A stretch of 48,402 nucleotides of DNA from Oscillospiraceae bacterium (GCA_015064745.1 SVRR01000012.1:1-48402); one strand, 5' to 3'; positions 16,519 through 26,274 are shown, numbered from the stretch's first letter. A program made the numbers and translations. Notes: a model not told the origin generated them from the letters alone.

Positions 16519-17243
16519 AAGATCTCCTCCTTCTTCATGACGGGTCCTTCCTTGCAAATGCGCTTATAGCCTGTAATGGTCTTGCAGGAGCAGCCCATGC
16601 AGGCACCGAAGCCACATCCCATGCGCTCCTCAAAGCTGAACTGTCCCGAGGTAATAGCGGTCTTATGGACTGCTTTCAGCATCGGCTCAGGACCGCAGGT
16701 GAAGAAATAACTGTAGCCCATCTCTTTCATAACATCGGTTACAAAGCCGCGTGTGCCGTAGGAGCCGTCCACCGTTGTTACGGTGACATTTGCCCCCAGT
16801 GCGCGAAATTCGTTTTCGCAAAAGACCTCGTCCTTTGTGTTGAAGCCGAGAATGACAGAGACGCGCTTGCCTTCTGCGATAAGCTTCTTGCAAAGCATGT
16901 ACATCGGAGGCACACCGACACCGCCGCCGAGTAACAGCGGCGCGTCTCCCGCAAGGGAAGTGTCGTAGCCGTTTCCGAGACCCGTAAGCACGTCAAGCGT
17001 TTCGCCTGCCGCCATACGGCTCATCTGCTCCGTTCCCTTGCCCACGACCTTGTAGATGAGGGTCAGCGTATCTTCTATACAGTCACAAACCGAGATGGGA
17101 CGGCGTAAAAACAGACCCTCAAGCTTAATGTTGACGAATTGACCGCAGGCGGTAATATGGGAGGTGTCGCCCGTCAAGACCATTTTGTAGACGGTATCGG
17201 TTAAGGCGATGTTCTCCTTGATGGTAAAGATGGATTGTTTCAT
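16506..17243 (-). CDS. pyrK: Dihydroorotate dehydrogenase B, electron-transfer subunit
   Basis: FAD and [2Fe-2S] subunit that links PyrD to NAD+. The 245-residue protein has an N-terminal FAD domain with RRPISVCD (48-55), a nucleotide-binding domain with LLLGGGVGVPPMY, and four cluster cysteines C210, C215, C218 and C230 in MGCGFGACMGCSC and RIC. Its end overlaps pyrD by 13 bp, consistent with the obligate partnership. It follows carB by 19 bp. Confidence 0.96.
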   Translation of the reverse strand: MKQSIFTIKENIALTDTVYKMVLTGDTSHITACGQFVNIKLEGLFLRRPISVCDCIEDTLTLIYKVVGKGTEQMSRMAAGETLDVLTGLGNGYDTSLAGDAPLLLGGGVGVPPMYMLCKKLIAEGKRVSVILGFNTKDEVFCENEFRALGANVTVTTVDGSYGTRGFVTDVMKEMGYSYFFTCGPEPMLKAVHKTAITSGQFSFEERMGCGFGACMGCSCKTITGYKRICKEGPVMKKEEILWEN

Positions 17244-17262
17244 GATGTTCCTTTTCTATCGC

Positions 17263-20200
17263 TTATGCGTCGATGGTGGAAATGGTCAGAGTGGTCTCCT
17301 CCAAAACGTCAAGCAGAACGCGGACTGTATCGAGAGAAGTGAACATGGTTACGTTGTTTTCGGTTGCGTACTTTCTGATCTCAAAGCCGTCGCGGATGAC
17401 ACCGGAGGAGGAGGGGTCGCTCGTATTGATGACGTAGGCGATGTGACCTTGGCGGAGTGCGTCGGCAATCTCCTCCGAGCCGTCGGAGATCTTTTTCAGC
17501 ACGTGAACACGAATGCCGTTTTCCTTCAAGAATTTCGCGGTTCCCTCGGTTCCTTCCAGGTTAAAGCCAAGGTTGTAGAAGCGGCGGATGAGGGGGAGTG
17601 CTTCTTCCTTGTCGCAATCGGCGATGGTGGCGAACACCGTGCCGTAATTCTGGAGGTGCATGCCCGATGCTTGGAGAGCCTTGAAGAGGGCTCTGTAATA
17701 TTTGTCGTCATAGCCGATGGCTTCACCCGTAGACTTCATCTCGGGAGACAGATAAGCGTCAAGACCGCGAAGCTTGTTGAAGGAGAAGACGGGAACCTTG
17801 ACGTACCATCTCTTCTTTTCCTCGGGATAAAGGGTGAAGATGCCTTGCTCCTTTAAGGACTTGCCGAGAATACACTCGGTCGCGATATCGGCGAGCGAGT
17901 AGCCGGTTGCTTTGGAGAGGAAGGGAACGGTACGGGAGGAACGGGGGTTGACCTCGATGATAAAGACCTCGTCGTTCTTGTCGACGATGAACTGAATGTT
18001 GTAAAGACCGACGATACCGATGCCAAGACCAAGCTTCTTTGCATATTGCAAAATGGTGCCCTTGACCTTGTCCGAGATGGAGAAGGTAGGATATACGCTG
18101 ATAGAGTCGCCGGAATGGATACCCGTTCTTTCTACAAGCTCCATGATGCCGGGCACGAAAACGTCCTGACCGTCGCAGATGGCGTCGACCTCTACCTCTT
18201 TACCGCTGATATACTTGTCTACGAGAACAGGCTTGTCCTCGTCGATCTCAACTGCCGTCTTCAAATAGTGACGGAGCTGCTCCTCGTTGGCAACGATCTG
18301 CATCGCGCGTCCGCCTAAGACGAAGGAGGGGCGAACGAGCACGGGGTAGCCGACCTTTGCGGCAGCGGCAACACCGTCCTCGATCTTGGTTACGGCGCGT
18401 CCCTCAGGCTGGGGAATACCCAGCTCCTTCAAGAGCTTTTCAAAGGCATCGCGGTTTTCGGCTTTGTCGATCGCCTCACAGTCCGTGCCGATGATCTTTA
18501 CGCCGAGATCGTGTAGGGGCTGCGCAAGGTTGATGGCGGTCTGACCGCCGAGAGAGGCAACAACACCGATGGGCTTTTCAAACTCAATGATGTTCATCAC
18601 GTCTTCGGGGGTCAACGGCTCGAAATAGAGCTTGTCCGCCGTGGTGTAGTCGGTCGAGACTGTTTCGGGGTTGTTGTTAATGATGATGGCTTCGTAGCCC
18701 GAATTCTTGATGGTAGTCACCGCGTGCACGGTAGAATAGTCAAACTCAACGCCTTGTCCGATACGGATAGGACCTGCACCGAGAACGACGATCTTCTTCT
18801 TGTCCGTGAGAACGGAAGCGTTCTCGCCCGTGTAGGTGGAGTAGAAGTAGGGAATATATGCGCCCGTGTGGCAGGTGTCCACCATGCGGAATACGGGAAG
18901 AAGCTTATGCTCGTGACGGAACTTCGAAACGTCCGTTTCCGCGCATTTCCACATTCTTGCGACGTATTTGTCACTGAAGCCCATTTTCTTTGCCGCAGTT
19001 AAGGTCGCAAGGTCAAAGGGGTGTGCCTTGAGGCTTTCTTCCATATCCACAATGTTCTTAATTGCTTCGAGGAAGAAGGGGGTGATCTTTGTGATCTCGT
19101 GGATCTCCTCTACCGTCGCGCCGCGGTAAATGAGCTCTGCGATGGCAAAAATGTTGTCATCACGAAATTCGGAAATATAGGTGCGGATATCGTCGTCCGA
19201 CATGTTGTCAAATTTGTGGTGGTAGATATGGTGTACGCCCACCTCAAGAGAACGGATGCCCTTGAGCAGGCATTCCTCCAGGTTGGCACCGATACCCATG
19301 ACCTCGCCCGTTGCCTTCATCTGTGTACCGAGGTGATTGGAGGCGGTGGTGAATTTGTCAAAGGGAAAACGGGGAAGCTTTGCGATCACATAGTCAAGCT
19401 GAGGCTCAAATGCCGCGTTGGTGTTGGCGATCTTGATCTCCTCAAGAGACATACCGACGGCGATCTTTGCCGTAACGCGAGCGATGGGGTAGCCCGATGC
19501 CTTGGAGGCGAGTGCCGAGGAACGGGAAACGCGGGGGTTGACCTCAATGAGATAATATTGGCTCGAATGGGGGTCAAGCGCGAACTGCACGTTACAGCCG
19601 CCCTCGATCTTTAATTCACGAATGATCTTGATTGCGGAATCGTTGAGCATCTTCTTGTCGTGCTCGGAAAGGGTCATAATAGGCGCAACCACGAGGGAGT
19701 CTCCCGTATGAACGCCGACGGGGTCGATGTTCTCCATGCCGCAGATGGTGATGGCGTGGTCGTTCGAGTCACGCATGACCTCAAACTCGATCTCCTTGTA
19801 GCCCTTGACGCTTTTTTCGACAAGCACCTGATGCACGGGAGAAAGCTTGAAGGCGTTAAGACCAATCTCGTAAAGCTCCTCCTCGTTGTTTGCAAATCCA
19901 CCGCCCGTGCCGCCGAGCGTGAAGGCGGGACGGAGCACGACGGGATATCCAATGCGCTCCGCGGCTTTTTTTGCTTCCTCAATGCTGTAAGTGATCTCGG
20001 AGGGGATAACGGGCTCACCGATCTTTTCGCAAAGCTCCTTGAAAAGCTCACGGTCCTCGGCGCGCTCAATGCTTTCACTGCTCGTACCGAGAAGCTCCAC
20101 GCGGCATTCCTTTAAAATACCCTTTTTCTCAAGCTGCATTGCAAGGTTGAGACCGGTCTGGCCGCCGATGCCGGGAAGAATAGCGTCGGGACGCTCGTAT

Positions 20201-20436
20201 CGCAAGATCTTAGCGATATATTCCAGCGTCAAGGGCTCCATATACACCTTGTCCGCTATGGTAGTGTCGGTCATAATGGTAGCGGGGTTGGAGTTGACGA
20301 GGATGACCTCATACCCCTCCTCGCGGAGTGCAAGGCATGCCTGGGTGCCTGCATAGTCGAACTCGGCAGCCTGTCCGATGACGATAGGTCCTGAGCCGAT
20401 GATCATGATTCTTTTCAAGTCTGTTCTTTTTGCCAT
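17263..20436 (-). CDS. carB: Carbamoyl-phosphate synthase large subunit
   Basis: Makes carbamoyl phosphate from bicarbonate, ammonia and two ATP. The 1057-residue protein shows the usual internal duplication: two ATP-grasp halves, each starting with a Rossmann-like segment (GSGPIVIGQAAEFDYAG at about 12; GAGPIRIGQGVEFDYS at about 560) and each with an EVNPR motif, then a C-terminal allosteric domain (about 930-1057). Full length, no frameshift. The glutaminase subunit gene carA is not beside it or anywhere in the window, although it usually precedes carB; it must lie elsewhere or be replaced. Confidence 0.97.
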   Translation of the reverse strand: MAKRTDLKRIMIIGSGPIVIGQAAEFDYAGTQACLALREEGYEVILVNSNPATIMTDTTIADKVYMEPLTLEYIAKILRYERPDAILPGIGGQTGLNLAMQLEKKGILKECRVELLGTSSESIERAEDRELFKELCEKIGEPVIPSEITYSIEEAKKAAERIGYPVVLRPAFTLGGTGGGFANNEEELYEIGLNAFKLSPVHQVLVEKSVKGYKEIEFEVMRDSNDHAITICGMENIDPVGVHTGDSLVVAPIMTLSEHDKKMLNDSAIKIIRELKIEGGCNVQFALDPHSSQYYLIEVNPRVSRSSALASKASGYPIARVTAKIAVGMSLEEIKIANTNAAFEPQLDYVIAKLPRFPFDKFTTASNHLGTQMKATGEVMGIGANLEECLLKGIRSLEVGVHHIYHHKFDNMSDDDIRTYISEFRDDNIFAIAELIYRGATVEEIHEITKITPFFLEAIKNIVDMEESLKAHPFDLATLTAAKKMGFSDKYVARMWKCAETDVSKFRHEHKLLPVFRMVDTCHTGAYIPYFYSTYTGENASVLTDKKKIVVLGAGPIRIGQGVEFDYSTVHAVTTIKNSGYEAIIINNNPETVSTDYTTADKLYFEPLTPEDVMNIIEFEKPIGVVASLGGQTAINLAQPLHDLGVKIIGTDCEAIDKAENRDAFEKLLKELGIPQPEGRAVTKIEDGVAAAAKVGYPVLVRPSFVLGGRAMQIVANEEQLRHYLKTAVEIDEDKPVLVDKYISGKEVEVDAICDGQDVFVPGIMELVERTGIHSGDSISVYPTFSISDKVKGTILQYAKKLGLGIGIVGLYNIQFIVDKNDEVFIIEVNPRSSRTVPFLSKATGYSLADIATECILGKSLKEQGIFTLYPEEKKRWYVKVPVFSFNKLRGLDAYLSPEMKSTGEAIGYDDKYYRALFKALQASGMHLQNYGTVFATIADCDKEEALPLIRRFYNLGFNLEGTEGTAKFLKENGIRVHVLKKISDGSEEIADALRQGHIAYVINTSDPSSSGVIRDGFEIRKYATENNVTMFTSLDTVRVLLDVLEETTLTISTIDA

Positions 20437-20470
20437 GTGCGTTTTTCCTCCGTATATACTAGCGATACTT

Positions 20471-21658
20471 TTAAACTAAGAGAGTGGGGTCAAGATATAC
20501 CGCGTGACCGTCGCGGACGGTGGCGAGGCATTTGCCGTAAAGGCGGGTGCCCGTGAAGGGAGAGCTTTTTCCCATGGAAAGGAATGCGTCGGAATTGACG
20601 GAGTATTCCTCGTCAAGGCGATATACCGTATAGCCGCGGATGGGAATGTCAAAGCGGCGGGCGGGATTTTCGCTCATCATAGCGATGAGTCTCTCAAGTG
20701 GGAGAAGCCCCGTTTTTACAAAGTGGGTATACATAACGGGAAAGGAGGTCTCAAGACCTACGATGCCGTTCAAGCATCTGCCGAAGCCGCGGCTCTTTTC
20801 CTCCTCCGAGTGCGGCGCGTGGTCGGTGGCAATCATATCCACCGTGCCGTCAAGCACGCCCTCGATCAAGGCTAACCTGTCGGCCTCCTCGCGCAAGGGG
20901 GGATTCATTTGGAAACGACCCGTATCGTCCGAGCGCGTTTTGTCCGTTAAGGTTAAATAATGCGGTGCTGTCTCCGCCGTAATGTCCACACCGCTTTTCT
21001 TTGCGTCGCGAATGAGAGAGACGCTTTCCTTGGTTGAAATGTGGCAAACGTGGTATTTTACACCCGTTTCGCTCGCAAGCCTGATATCGCGTTCGATCTC
21101 GCGCCATTCCGCTTCGGGGGAATCCTTGGGGGCTGTACCGTCCTCGCAGTGAGCGGCGACGACCTTGCCGAGCGCCTTTGCCCTTTGCATGGCTTCTTTC
21201 ATCAGTCCCGCATCGTCAACGCCGCGTCCGTCGTCGGAATATCCGCACACGTAGGGCGCCATCGCCTCAATATCGGAAAGCTCACGCCCATTTTCGCCCC
21301 TTGTGATGGAGCCGAAGGGATGCACGTCAATGACGGCATCACGCTCAATAATGCCGAGCTGAAGCTTTAAGGCTTCAAGATTGTCGGGAACGGGATTTAG
21401 GTTTGGCATGGTGCACACAGCGGTGAAGCCGCCGTGCGCCGCCGCGCGGCTGCCCGAAAGAATGGTCTCCTTATAAGAAAAACCCGGCTCACGAAAGTGC
21501 ACATGCACGTCCGCAAAACCGGGAAAAACGAAAAGGGAAGAGCCGTCAACGGAAATAGTATCGGACAAAGAAAAAGGGAACTCCGCCAAAAATGACGACT
21601 CTCCCACAAAAAATTGACCGTTCGAAAATACGTTTGTGTTCTTTAGCGTGGCCTTCAC
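20471..21658 (-). CDS. pyrC: Dihydroorotase (class I)
   Basis: Closes carbamoyl aspartate to dihydroorotate. The 395-residue amidohydrolase has the metal pair H52-x-H54 in DVHVHFREPGF and the ATDHAPHSEEEK segment with the catalytic Asp. The start codon is GTG at 21658, with AGGAGG 9 nt upstream. As the first gene of the operon it follows a near-consensus promoter with only about 30 nt of leader. Confidence 0.96.
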   Translation of the reverse strand: MKATLKNTNVFSNGQFFVGESSFLAEFPFSLSDTISVDGSSLFVFPGFADVHVHFREPGFSYKETILSGSRAAAHGGFTAVCTMPNLNPVPDNLEALKLQLGIIERDAVIDVHPFGSITRGENGRELSDIEAMAPYVCGYSDDGRGVDDAGLMKEAMQRAKALGKVVAAHCEDGTAPKDSPEAEWREIERDIRLASETGVKYHVCHISTKESVSLIRDAKKSGVDITAETAPHYLTLTDKTRSDDTGRFQMNPPLREEADRLALIEGVLDGTVDMIATDHAPHSEEEKSRGFGRCLNGIVGLETSFPVMYTHFVKTGLLPLERLIAMMSENPARRFDIPIRGYTVYRLDEEYSVNSDAFLSMGKSSPFTGTRLYGKCLATVRDGHAVYLDPTLLV

Positions 21659-21696
21659 TTGTATCTCCTCCTCGGCATTTATCTTTAAACTAATTT

Positions 21697-21725
21697 ATCA
21701 TACCATAAAGAACGAAAAATGTCAA
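21697..21725 (-). promoter_or_regulatory. Promoter of the pyr operon
   Basis: Minus strand TTGACA (21725-21720), 17-bp spacer, TATGAT (21702-21697). The leader to the pyrC GTG is about 30 nt, too short for a PyrR-type attenuator, so control is more likely at initiation or through PyrI. Confidence 0.9.
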
Positions 21726-21802
21726 TAGAAAACCGCATTTTTACCCTTGGTAAAATTCCACAAAATTTTTGCTGTTCCTCTCACTCGGTTTGACGCATCA
21801 AG

Positions 21803-21836
21803 GAAGAAGCCGACACGCGAGCGCGTCGGCTTCTTA
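21803..21836 (-). terminator. Hairpin terminator after the LUD gene
   Basis: AGAAGCCGAC / GTCGGCTTCT with a GC-rich inner part CGCGAGCG. It lies 7 bp past the LUD stop codon. The T tract is weak (TTCTTCCTTG), so it may also act as an RNA-stabilising stem. Confidence 0.7.
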
Positions 21837-21842
21837 ATGTAA

Positions 21843-22454
21843 TTAAAAACCGTAATCTCCATCGATCAAAATGACCTTAACGCGTCCCTTTTGACGGGAA
21901 AATCTCGTGCGCACGAGGGATACGCAAATGGTGTCGGGGGAAAGACAGTCCGCGCATTTTCCCGTTTTTTTACAAGGGGTTTGGATGGGGAAGCGCTGTG
22001 CGTTCCTCGGTGCCGCCACTTGTCGCACGCGCGCGTATGCGGTGTCAATATCGGGTGTGATCTTATTGACACCCGCGACGATGATGACGTTGCGCGGACC
22101 GAAGATCAAGGATGCGACACGGTTTCCTGTACCGTCCAGATTGAGAAGCTCGCCGTCCTCGGTGATCGCGTTCGAGCTCATCAAGAACCAATCGGAAAAG
22201 AAATGCGCTTTGGCAAACGCCGCTCTTTCCGAAGGGGGAACCTCGTCTCTGTCGAAAACGAGATATCCGCCATCCTTCAAAGCGGAAACAAGTCCGATCT
22301 CCGCAATGGTCGCCGAGCCGCCCCATGTGATGCTTTCTTCCTTCTTGATCATGGATAGAATAAGCGTGCGGGCATCCTCGGCGTTTTCGACGGTGTATGC
22401 TTCAAAGCCGCGCTTTTCAAGCGCCGCGGCGGTGCGCATTAAAACATCCTTCAT
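21843..22454 (-). CDS. LUD-domain protein (LutC-like)
   Basis: A 203-residue protein with the LUD fold seen in lactate-utilisation subunit LutC and in stand-alone Clostridia proteins. Visible features: TWGGSATIAEIGL, the acidic DRDEVPPSERAAF segment, SSNAITEDGELLNLDGTGNRVASLIFGP and a cysteine-bearing C-terminus CKKTGKCADC-LSPDTIC. The start at 22454 is set by GGGAGAG upstream. There are no lutA or lutB genes beside it, so lactate oxidation cannot be assumed. The CxxxxxCxxC spacing could hold a metal or redox centre (inference). Confidence 0.85.
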   Translation of the reverse strand: MKDVLMRTAAALEKRGFEAYTVENAEDARTLILSMIKKEESITWGGSATIAEIGLVSALKDGGYLVFDRDEVPPSERAAFAKAHFFSDWFLMSSNAITEDGELLNLDGTGNRVASLIFGPRNVIIVAGVNKITPDIDTAYARVRQVAAPRNAQRFPIQTPCKKTGKCADCLSPDTICVSLVRTRFSRQKGRVKVILIDGDYGF

Positions 22455-22520
22455 GTAATCTCTCCCAAATGATTTTTTTAGCAATCGGTATGACCTCGCC
22501 ACAAGTGACCTTCTAAATAT

Positions 22521-22548
22521 ATTATAACAGATTTTGTAAAAATGTCAA
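22521..22548 (-). promoter_or_regulatory. Promoter of the LUD gene
   Basis: Minus strand TTGACA (22548-22543), 16-bp spacer, TATAAT (22526-22521). It is divergent from, and 8 bp away from, the promoter of the next gene. Confidence 0.85.
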
Positions 22549-22555
22549 TAAAAAC

Positions 22556-22584
22556 TTGCACAATCGAAAGAAGTGTGCTATACT
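22556..22584 (+). promoter_or_regulatory. Promoter of the O-antigen-ligase-like gene
   Basis: TTGCAC (22556-22561), 17-bp spacer, TATACT (22579-22584), divergent from the LUD promoter. Confidence 0.8.
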
Positions 22585-22620
22585 GTTTGTGTTAGCAAAA
22601 CATGAAAAGGAGGGAAGCGC

Positions 22621-23961
22621 GTGCTCGATCGTTTCTTTGAAAAAATGCGTGCCTTTTTAAACGGAAAATGGGCATCCGCGGTTTATACCGTCCTTGCCTG
22701 TCTTACCGTTTCTTTTTCCATAGAGAACTATGCCATACCGCTGTTCATTCTTTGGGTTTTGTTCGTTCTTTTGGTCGATAAAAGCTTTTTGAATGTATTT
22801 CTTCCCGTGACCCTTCTTTGCGGCTTTGCCATTCGTACATCGGGGCAGGCGACCTATCTTTTAAACCATCTTTGGCTTGCCATTCCCGTCGTCATCGTTA
22901 TTTTTGTTCACTTTATCCTTTACGGCAAGAGACGGCATCTTCACTTCCTTTGGCAGCATCTTGCCGTCTCGGCGGCTCTTATTCTTGGCGGTTTGTTTCA
23001 CATCTCCGCTTCTGACTATTTTAAGCCTGACGCGCTGTATTACGTATTCTTTTTGGGAATAGGAATGCTGTTCTTTTACGTTTGGTTTCGCAGCGGCGTT
23101 TCCTCAAACGAATACTACGACGTAAAAGAGAAACTTATGGAATGCTTCCTTTTTCTCGGTGTGTTTTGTGCATACAGTATTCTTGATGAGGCTCTTCGCG
23201 TTTTTCTTGCGATCGGTTCTCCCTTCGCGCCCTACGTTTGGTCGAACGATATTTGCGAATTGATGCTGTTTTGTATTCCTGCTGCGTTTTATTATGCGAG
23301 AAAAAGGTATGCGTATCTTTTTTTGGGCGTTTTGTTTTACGCGGCTATGGTGTTTACGCAATCTTATTCCGCCATGTTGTCGGGTGGCATTCTTCTTGTC
23401 CTTTGCTTTGCTTATCTTCTCAAATACCGTGCGTCGTTGCGCATTTATACCGCCGCGATCCTTGGCTTTTTCGTCGTTGTGGCATTTTCTTTTTTTGCGT
23501 ATTTCGTGAAAATGAAGGGCGGGCTGTTTGTTGCCTTTGAAGCTGAAGAAAACGGACGGATCAACCTGATCCGAGAAGCGTGGAAAAACTTCATTTCCGC
23601 CCCTCTGTTCGGTGTGGGAATCGGAGATCCGGGCGCCGGAAACGCTACCTTTATGACCGTTAATTGGACGCATAATATTATTTTCCAAGTTCTCGGAAGC
23701 TTAGGGCTCGTCGGTGCGCTTGCGTATGGATATCAGCTTTATTCCCGTATAAAGACCGTCTTTTTGCGCCCGGATGCCTTTCGGCTTGCCGCAGGACTTT
23801 CTTATCTCGGTCTGTTTCTTATTTCCATGCTTCAGCCGGGAGAGTTTTGCCCCATGCCATACGCTATGATGGCTGTGATGATCTTTACCGTTTTAGAGGT
23901 GACGGACGAGGAAACGCGGGAAAAAACGAAAAATGACGAAAAAACGGGCACTGCTTCTTGA
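22621..23961 (+). CDS. O-antigen ligase/polymerase-like membrane protein
   Basis: A 446-residue integral membrane protein with about ten to twelve hydrophobic segments from residue 20 to 430. A larger outer loop around 300-350 has GRINLIREAWKNFISAPLFGVGIGDPG and TVNWTHNIIFQVLGSLG, the pattern of the Wzy_C/O-antigen ligase family (conserved Arg, then a His-Asn pair). Such proteins join or polymerise lipid-linked glycans at the outer face of the membrane. No glycosyltransferases are adjacent, so the glycan is unknown. Start codon GTG at 22621 with AAGGAGGG upstream. The C-terminal tail is short and charged. Confidence 0.83.
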   Translation: MLDRFFEKMRAFLNGKWASAVYTVLACLTVSFSIENYAIPLFILWVLFVLLVDKSFLNVFLPVTLLCGFAIRTSGQATYLLNHLWLAIPVVIVIFVHFILYGKRRHLHFLWQHLAVSAALILGGLFHISASDYFKPDALYYVFFLGIGMLFFYVWFRSGVSSNEYYDVKEKLMECFLFLGVFCAYSILDEALRVFLAIGSPFAPYVWSNDICELMLFCIPAAFYYARKRYAYLFLGVLFYAAMVFTQSYSAMLSGGILLVLCFAYLLKYRASLRIYTAAILGFFVVVAFSFFAYFVKMKGGLFVAFEAEENGRINLIREAWKNFISAPLFGVGIGDPGAGNATFMTVNWTHNIIFQVLGSLGLVGALAYGYQLYSRIKTVFLRPDAFRLAAGLSYLGLFLISMLQPGEFCPMPYAMMAVMIFTVLEVTDEETREKTKNDEKTGTAS

Positions 23962-23986
23962 CAAGAGAGCAGTCCTTCGCTATAAT
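23958..23986 (+). promoter_or_regulatory. Promoter of the glutamine synthetase gene
   Basis: Perfect TTGACA (23958-23963), 17-bp spacer, TATAAT (23981-23986). The -35 overlaps the TGA stop codon of the upstream gene (23959-23961). Confidence 0.92.
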
Positions 23987-24031
23987 GTTTTATTATAAGA
24001 TGAACTTTTGACAGAAAGCAGGAGTTTTCCC

Positions 24032-26131
24032 ATGATAAATGTTCCCGAAATTTTTGGTACGATGGTCTTTGGCGACAGCGAGATGAAGGCGCGCCTTCCC
24101 GAGGAGGTTTACGTCTCCATCAAAAAGACCATTAAGGATGGCAGAAGCCTAAAGCTTGAAACGGCAAACGTCATTGCGGCAGCGATGAAGGATTGGGCGG
24201 TAGAGAAGGGCGCGACCCATTTCACGCACTGGTTCCAGCCCATGACGGGCATCACCGCGGAAAAGCATGACAGCTTTATCAGCCCCGAGGGTGACGGAAA
24301 GGTTATCATGGATTTTGGCGGTAAGGAGCTCGTAAAGGGCGAATCGGATGCCTCCTCCTTCCCGTCGGGCGGTCTTCGCGCAACCTTTGAAGCAAGGGGA
24401 TATACCGCGTGGGATCCGACATCTTACGCCTTTGTAAAGGATCACGTTCTTTACATTCCCACCGCGTTCTGCTCTTGGGGCGGCGAGGCGCTTGACCAAA
24501 AGACGCCCCTGCTTCGCTCGACCGAAGCTTTAAACAGACAAGCCTTGCGCGTCTTAAAGCTGTTCGGAAATGACGATGTTACCCGTGTGCATACAACGGT
24601 AGGTCCGGAGCAGGAGTATTTCCTTGTGGATGCCGAAATTTATAACCAAAGAAAAGACCTTTTGTATACGGGCAGAACGCTTTTTGGCGCAAAGCCGCCT
24701 AAGGGACAGGAGCTCGGCGACCATTATTACGGTACAATAAAGCCCCGCGTGCAGGCGTTTATGAGAGAGCTTGACGAGGAGCTTTGGAAGGTTGGTGTGC
24801 TTGCCAAGACCGAGCACAACGAGGGCGCGCCCGCACAGCACGAGCTTGCGCCGCTCTTTACTAACGAAAATCTTGCCGCGGATCACAACCAGCTCACGAT
24901 GGAGCTGATGCAGAAGATTGCCAAGCGTCACGGTATGGTTTGTCTTTTGCACGAAAAGCCCTTTGCGGGCGTAAACGGCTCCGGCAAGCACAACAACTGG
25001 TCTATTTCCACGAATACGGGTGTCAACCTCTTTGAGCCGGGCGAAACCCCTCACGAAAACGCGCAGTTTCTTCTGCTTCTTTGCGCCGTTATTCGCGCGG
25101 TGGACGAGTATCAGGAATTGCTCCGCATCTCGGTGGCGAGCGCGGGCAACGATCACCGTCTTGGAGGTGACGAAGCTCCCCCTGCCATCGTTTCCATGTT
25201 TATCGGTGAGGAGCTTGAGGCAATCTTGAAGTCCATTGAGGAGGAAAGCGCGTACGCGGCACACGAACGCACACAGATGCGTATCGGTGTGCACGTGCTT
25301 CCCAAATTCTCCAAGGATACCACAGATAGAAACCGTACCTCTCCCTTTGCCTTTACGGGAAACAAGTTTGAGTTCCGTATGCTGGGCTCGTCCGCTTCGG
25401 TCGCACCGCCCAACGTGATGCTCAACACCGCGGTTGCCGAGGTTCTTTCGGATTTTGCCGATACTCTTGAAGGTGCGGAGAATTTCAACGAAGCGCTTCA
25501 CGCCCTCATTAAGGACACCATCACGGCACACAAGCGTATTATCTTTAACGGTAACGGTTACGACGAGGCATGGGTCGAGGAGGCGGCACGTCGCGGCCTT
25601 GTGAATCATCCCACAACCCCCGATGCCGTCGCGCATTTTGCGGACGATAAATACATCGAGCTTTTTGAAAAGCATCGTGTCTTTTCGCGAGAGGAGATCT
25701 TCTCGCGCCGCCACATCATGCTAAGCAATTATTGTAAAATCAATAACATTGAAGCGCTTACGATGAGCGAGATGGTAGAGCGCGAGTTTGTTCCCGCGAT
25801 CTGTAAGTATACCAAGGTGTTGACTGACAGTATGCTTTCCAAGCGTGCGCTTCGCTTAACCCCCGCGCTTGATACCTCCTACGAGGAGGCGGTCGCGCGC
25901 ACCCTCTCCGAGATCACAGCTCGGGCGCATGCGCAAGCCAAACGGCTCTCTTCTCTCGTTGTGGAGATTCGTGCGGAGCGTGATGTCATCTGCCGCGCCT
26001 CCCGTGTGCGTGACGAGATCTGCCCCTTGATGGAGCTGCTCCGTGCCGACATTGACCAAGCGGAGACGCTTACCGACAGAGCATTCTGGCCTGTTCCCAC
26101 CTACGGTGAGCTGCTTTATGGTGTTAGATAA
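24032..26131 (+). CDS. glnN: Glutamine synthetase type III
   Basis: Assimilates ammonium into glutamine with ATP. The 699-residue length and the sequence KGATHFTHWFQPMTG, EQEYFLVD, NEGAPAQHELAP and KHNNWSIST are typical of the GSIII (GlnN) family, which is about 700 residues against 450 for type I. The N-terminal GSIII domain, the catalytic barrel and the long C-terminal helical part are all complete. ATG 24032 has AGGAG 9 nt upstream. It is the natural next step after the citrate-to-glutamate genes at 7461-11421, though not in the same operon. Confidence 0.97.
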   Translation: MINVPEIFGTMVFGDSEMKARLPEEVYVSIKKTIKDGRSLKLETANVIAAAMKDWAVEKGATHFTHWFQPMTGITAEKHDSFISPEGDGKVIMDFGGKELVKGESDASSFPSGGLRATFEARGYTAWDPTSYAFVKDHVLYIPTAFCSWGGEALDQKTPLLRSTEALNRQALRVLKLFGNDDVTRVHTTVGPEQEYFLVDAEIYNQRKDLLYTGRTLFGAKPPKGQELGDHYYGTIKPRVQAFMRELDEELWKVGVLAKTEHNEGAPAQHELAPLFTNENLAADHNQLTMELMQKIAKRHGMVCLLHEKPFAGVNGSGKHNNWSISTNTGVNLFEPGETPHENAQFLLLLCAVIRAVDEYQELLRISVASAGNDHRLGGDEAPPAIVSMFIGEELEAILKSIEEESAYAAHERTQMRIGVHVLPKFSKDTTDRNRTSPFAFTGNKFEFRMLGSSASVAPPNVMLNTAVAEVLSDFADTLEGAENFNEALHALIKDTITAHKRIIFNGNGYDEAWVEEAARRGLVNHPTTPDAVAHFADDKYIELFEKHRVFSREEIFSRRHIMLSNYCKINNIEALTMSEMVEREFVPAICKYTKVLTDSMLSKRALRLTPALDTSYEEAVARTLSEITARAHAQAKRLSSLVVEIRAERDVICRASRVRDEICPLMELLRADIDQAETLTDRAFWPVPTYGELLYGVR

Positions 26132-26147
26132 TTTTACAGTATAACAA

Positions 26148-26175
26148 ATGCCCGACGGAATTTCCGTCGGGCATT
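26148..26175 (+). terminator. Terminator after glnN
   Basis: AATGCCCGACGGAA / TTCCGTCGGGCATT stem with a tiny loop, 16 bp past the stop. The T run is short. Confidence 0.85.
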
Positions 26176-26274
26176 CAATTTCGATGGCATTTTTGTGAGC
26201 CGCTGCAAGAGAAAAAGATTTTGCGTAAATTTATGCTTGTCCCTTTTAAGATTGAGTTTTTTTTGCAAAAACCC

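Noticed and set aside
21659-21696. PyrR-binding attenuator in the pyr leader
   Set aside because: About 30 nt of leader without the needed hairpins or conserved loop.
24554-25714. Minus-strand open frame of 386 codons within glnN
   Set aside because: Shadow of a full-length, motif-complete glutamine synthetase.
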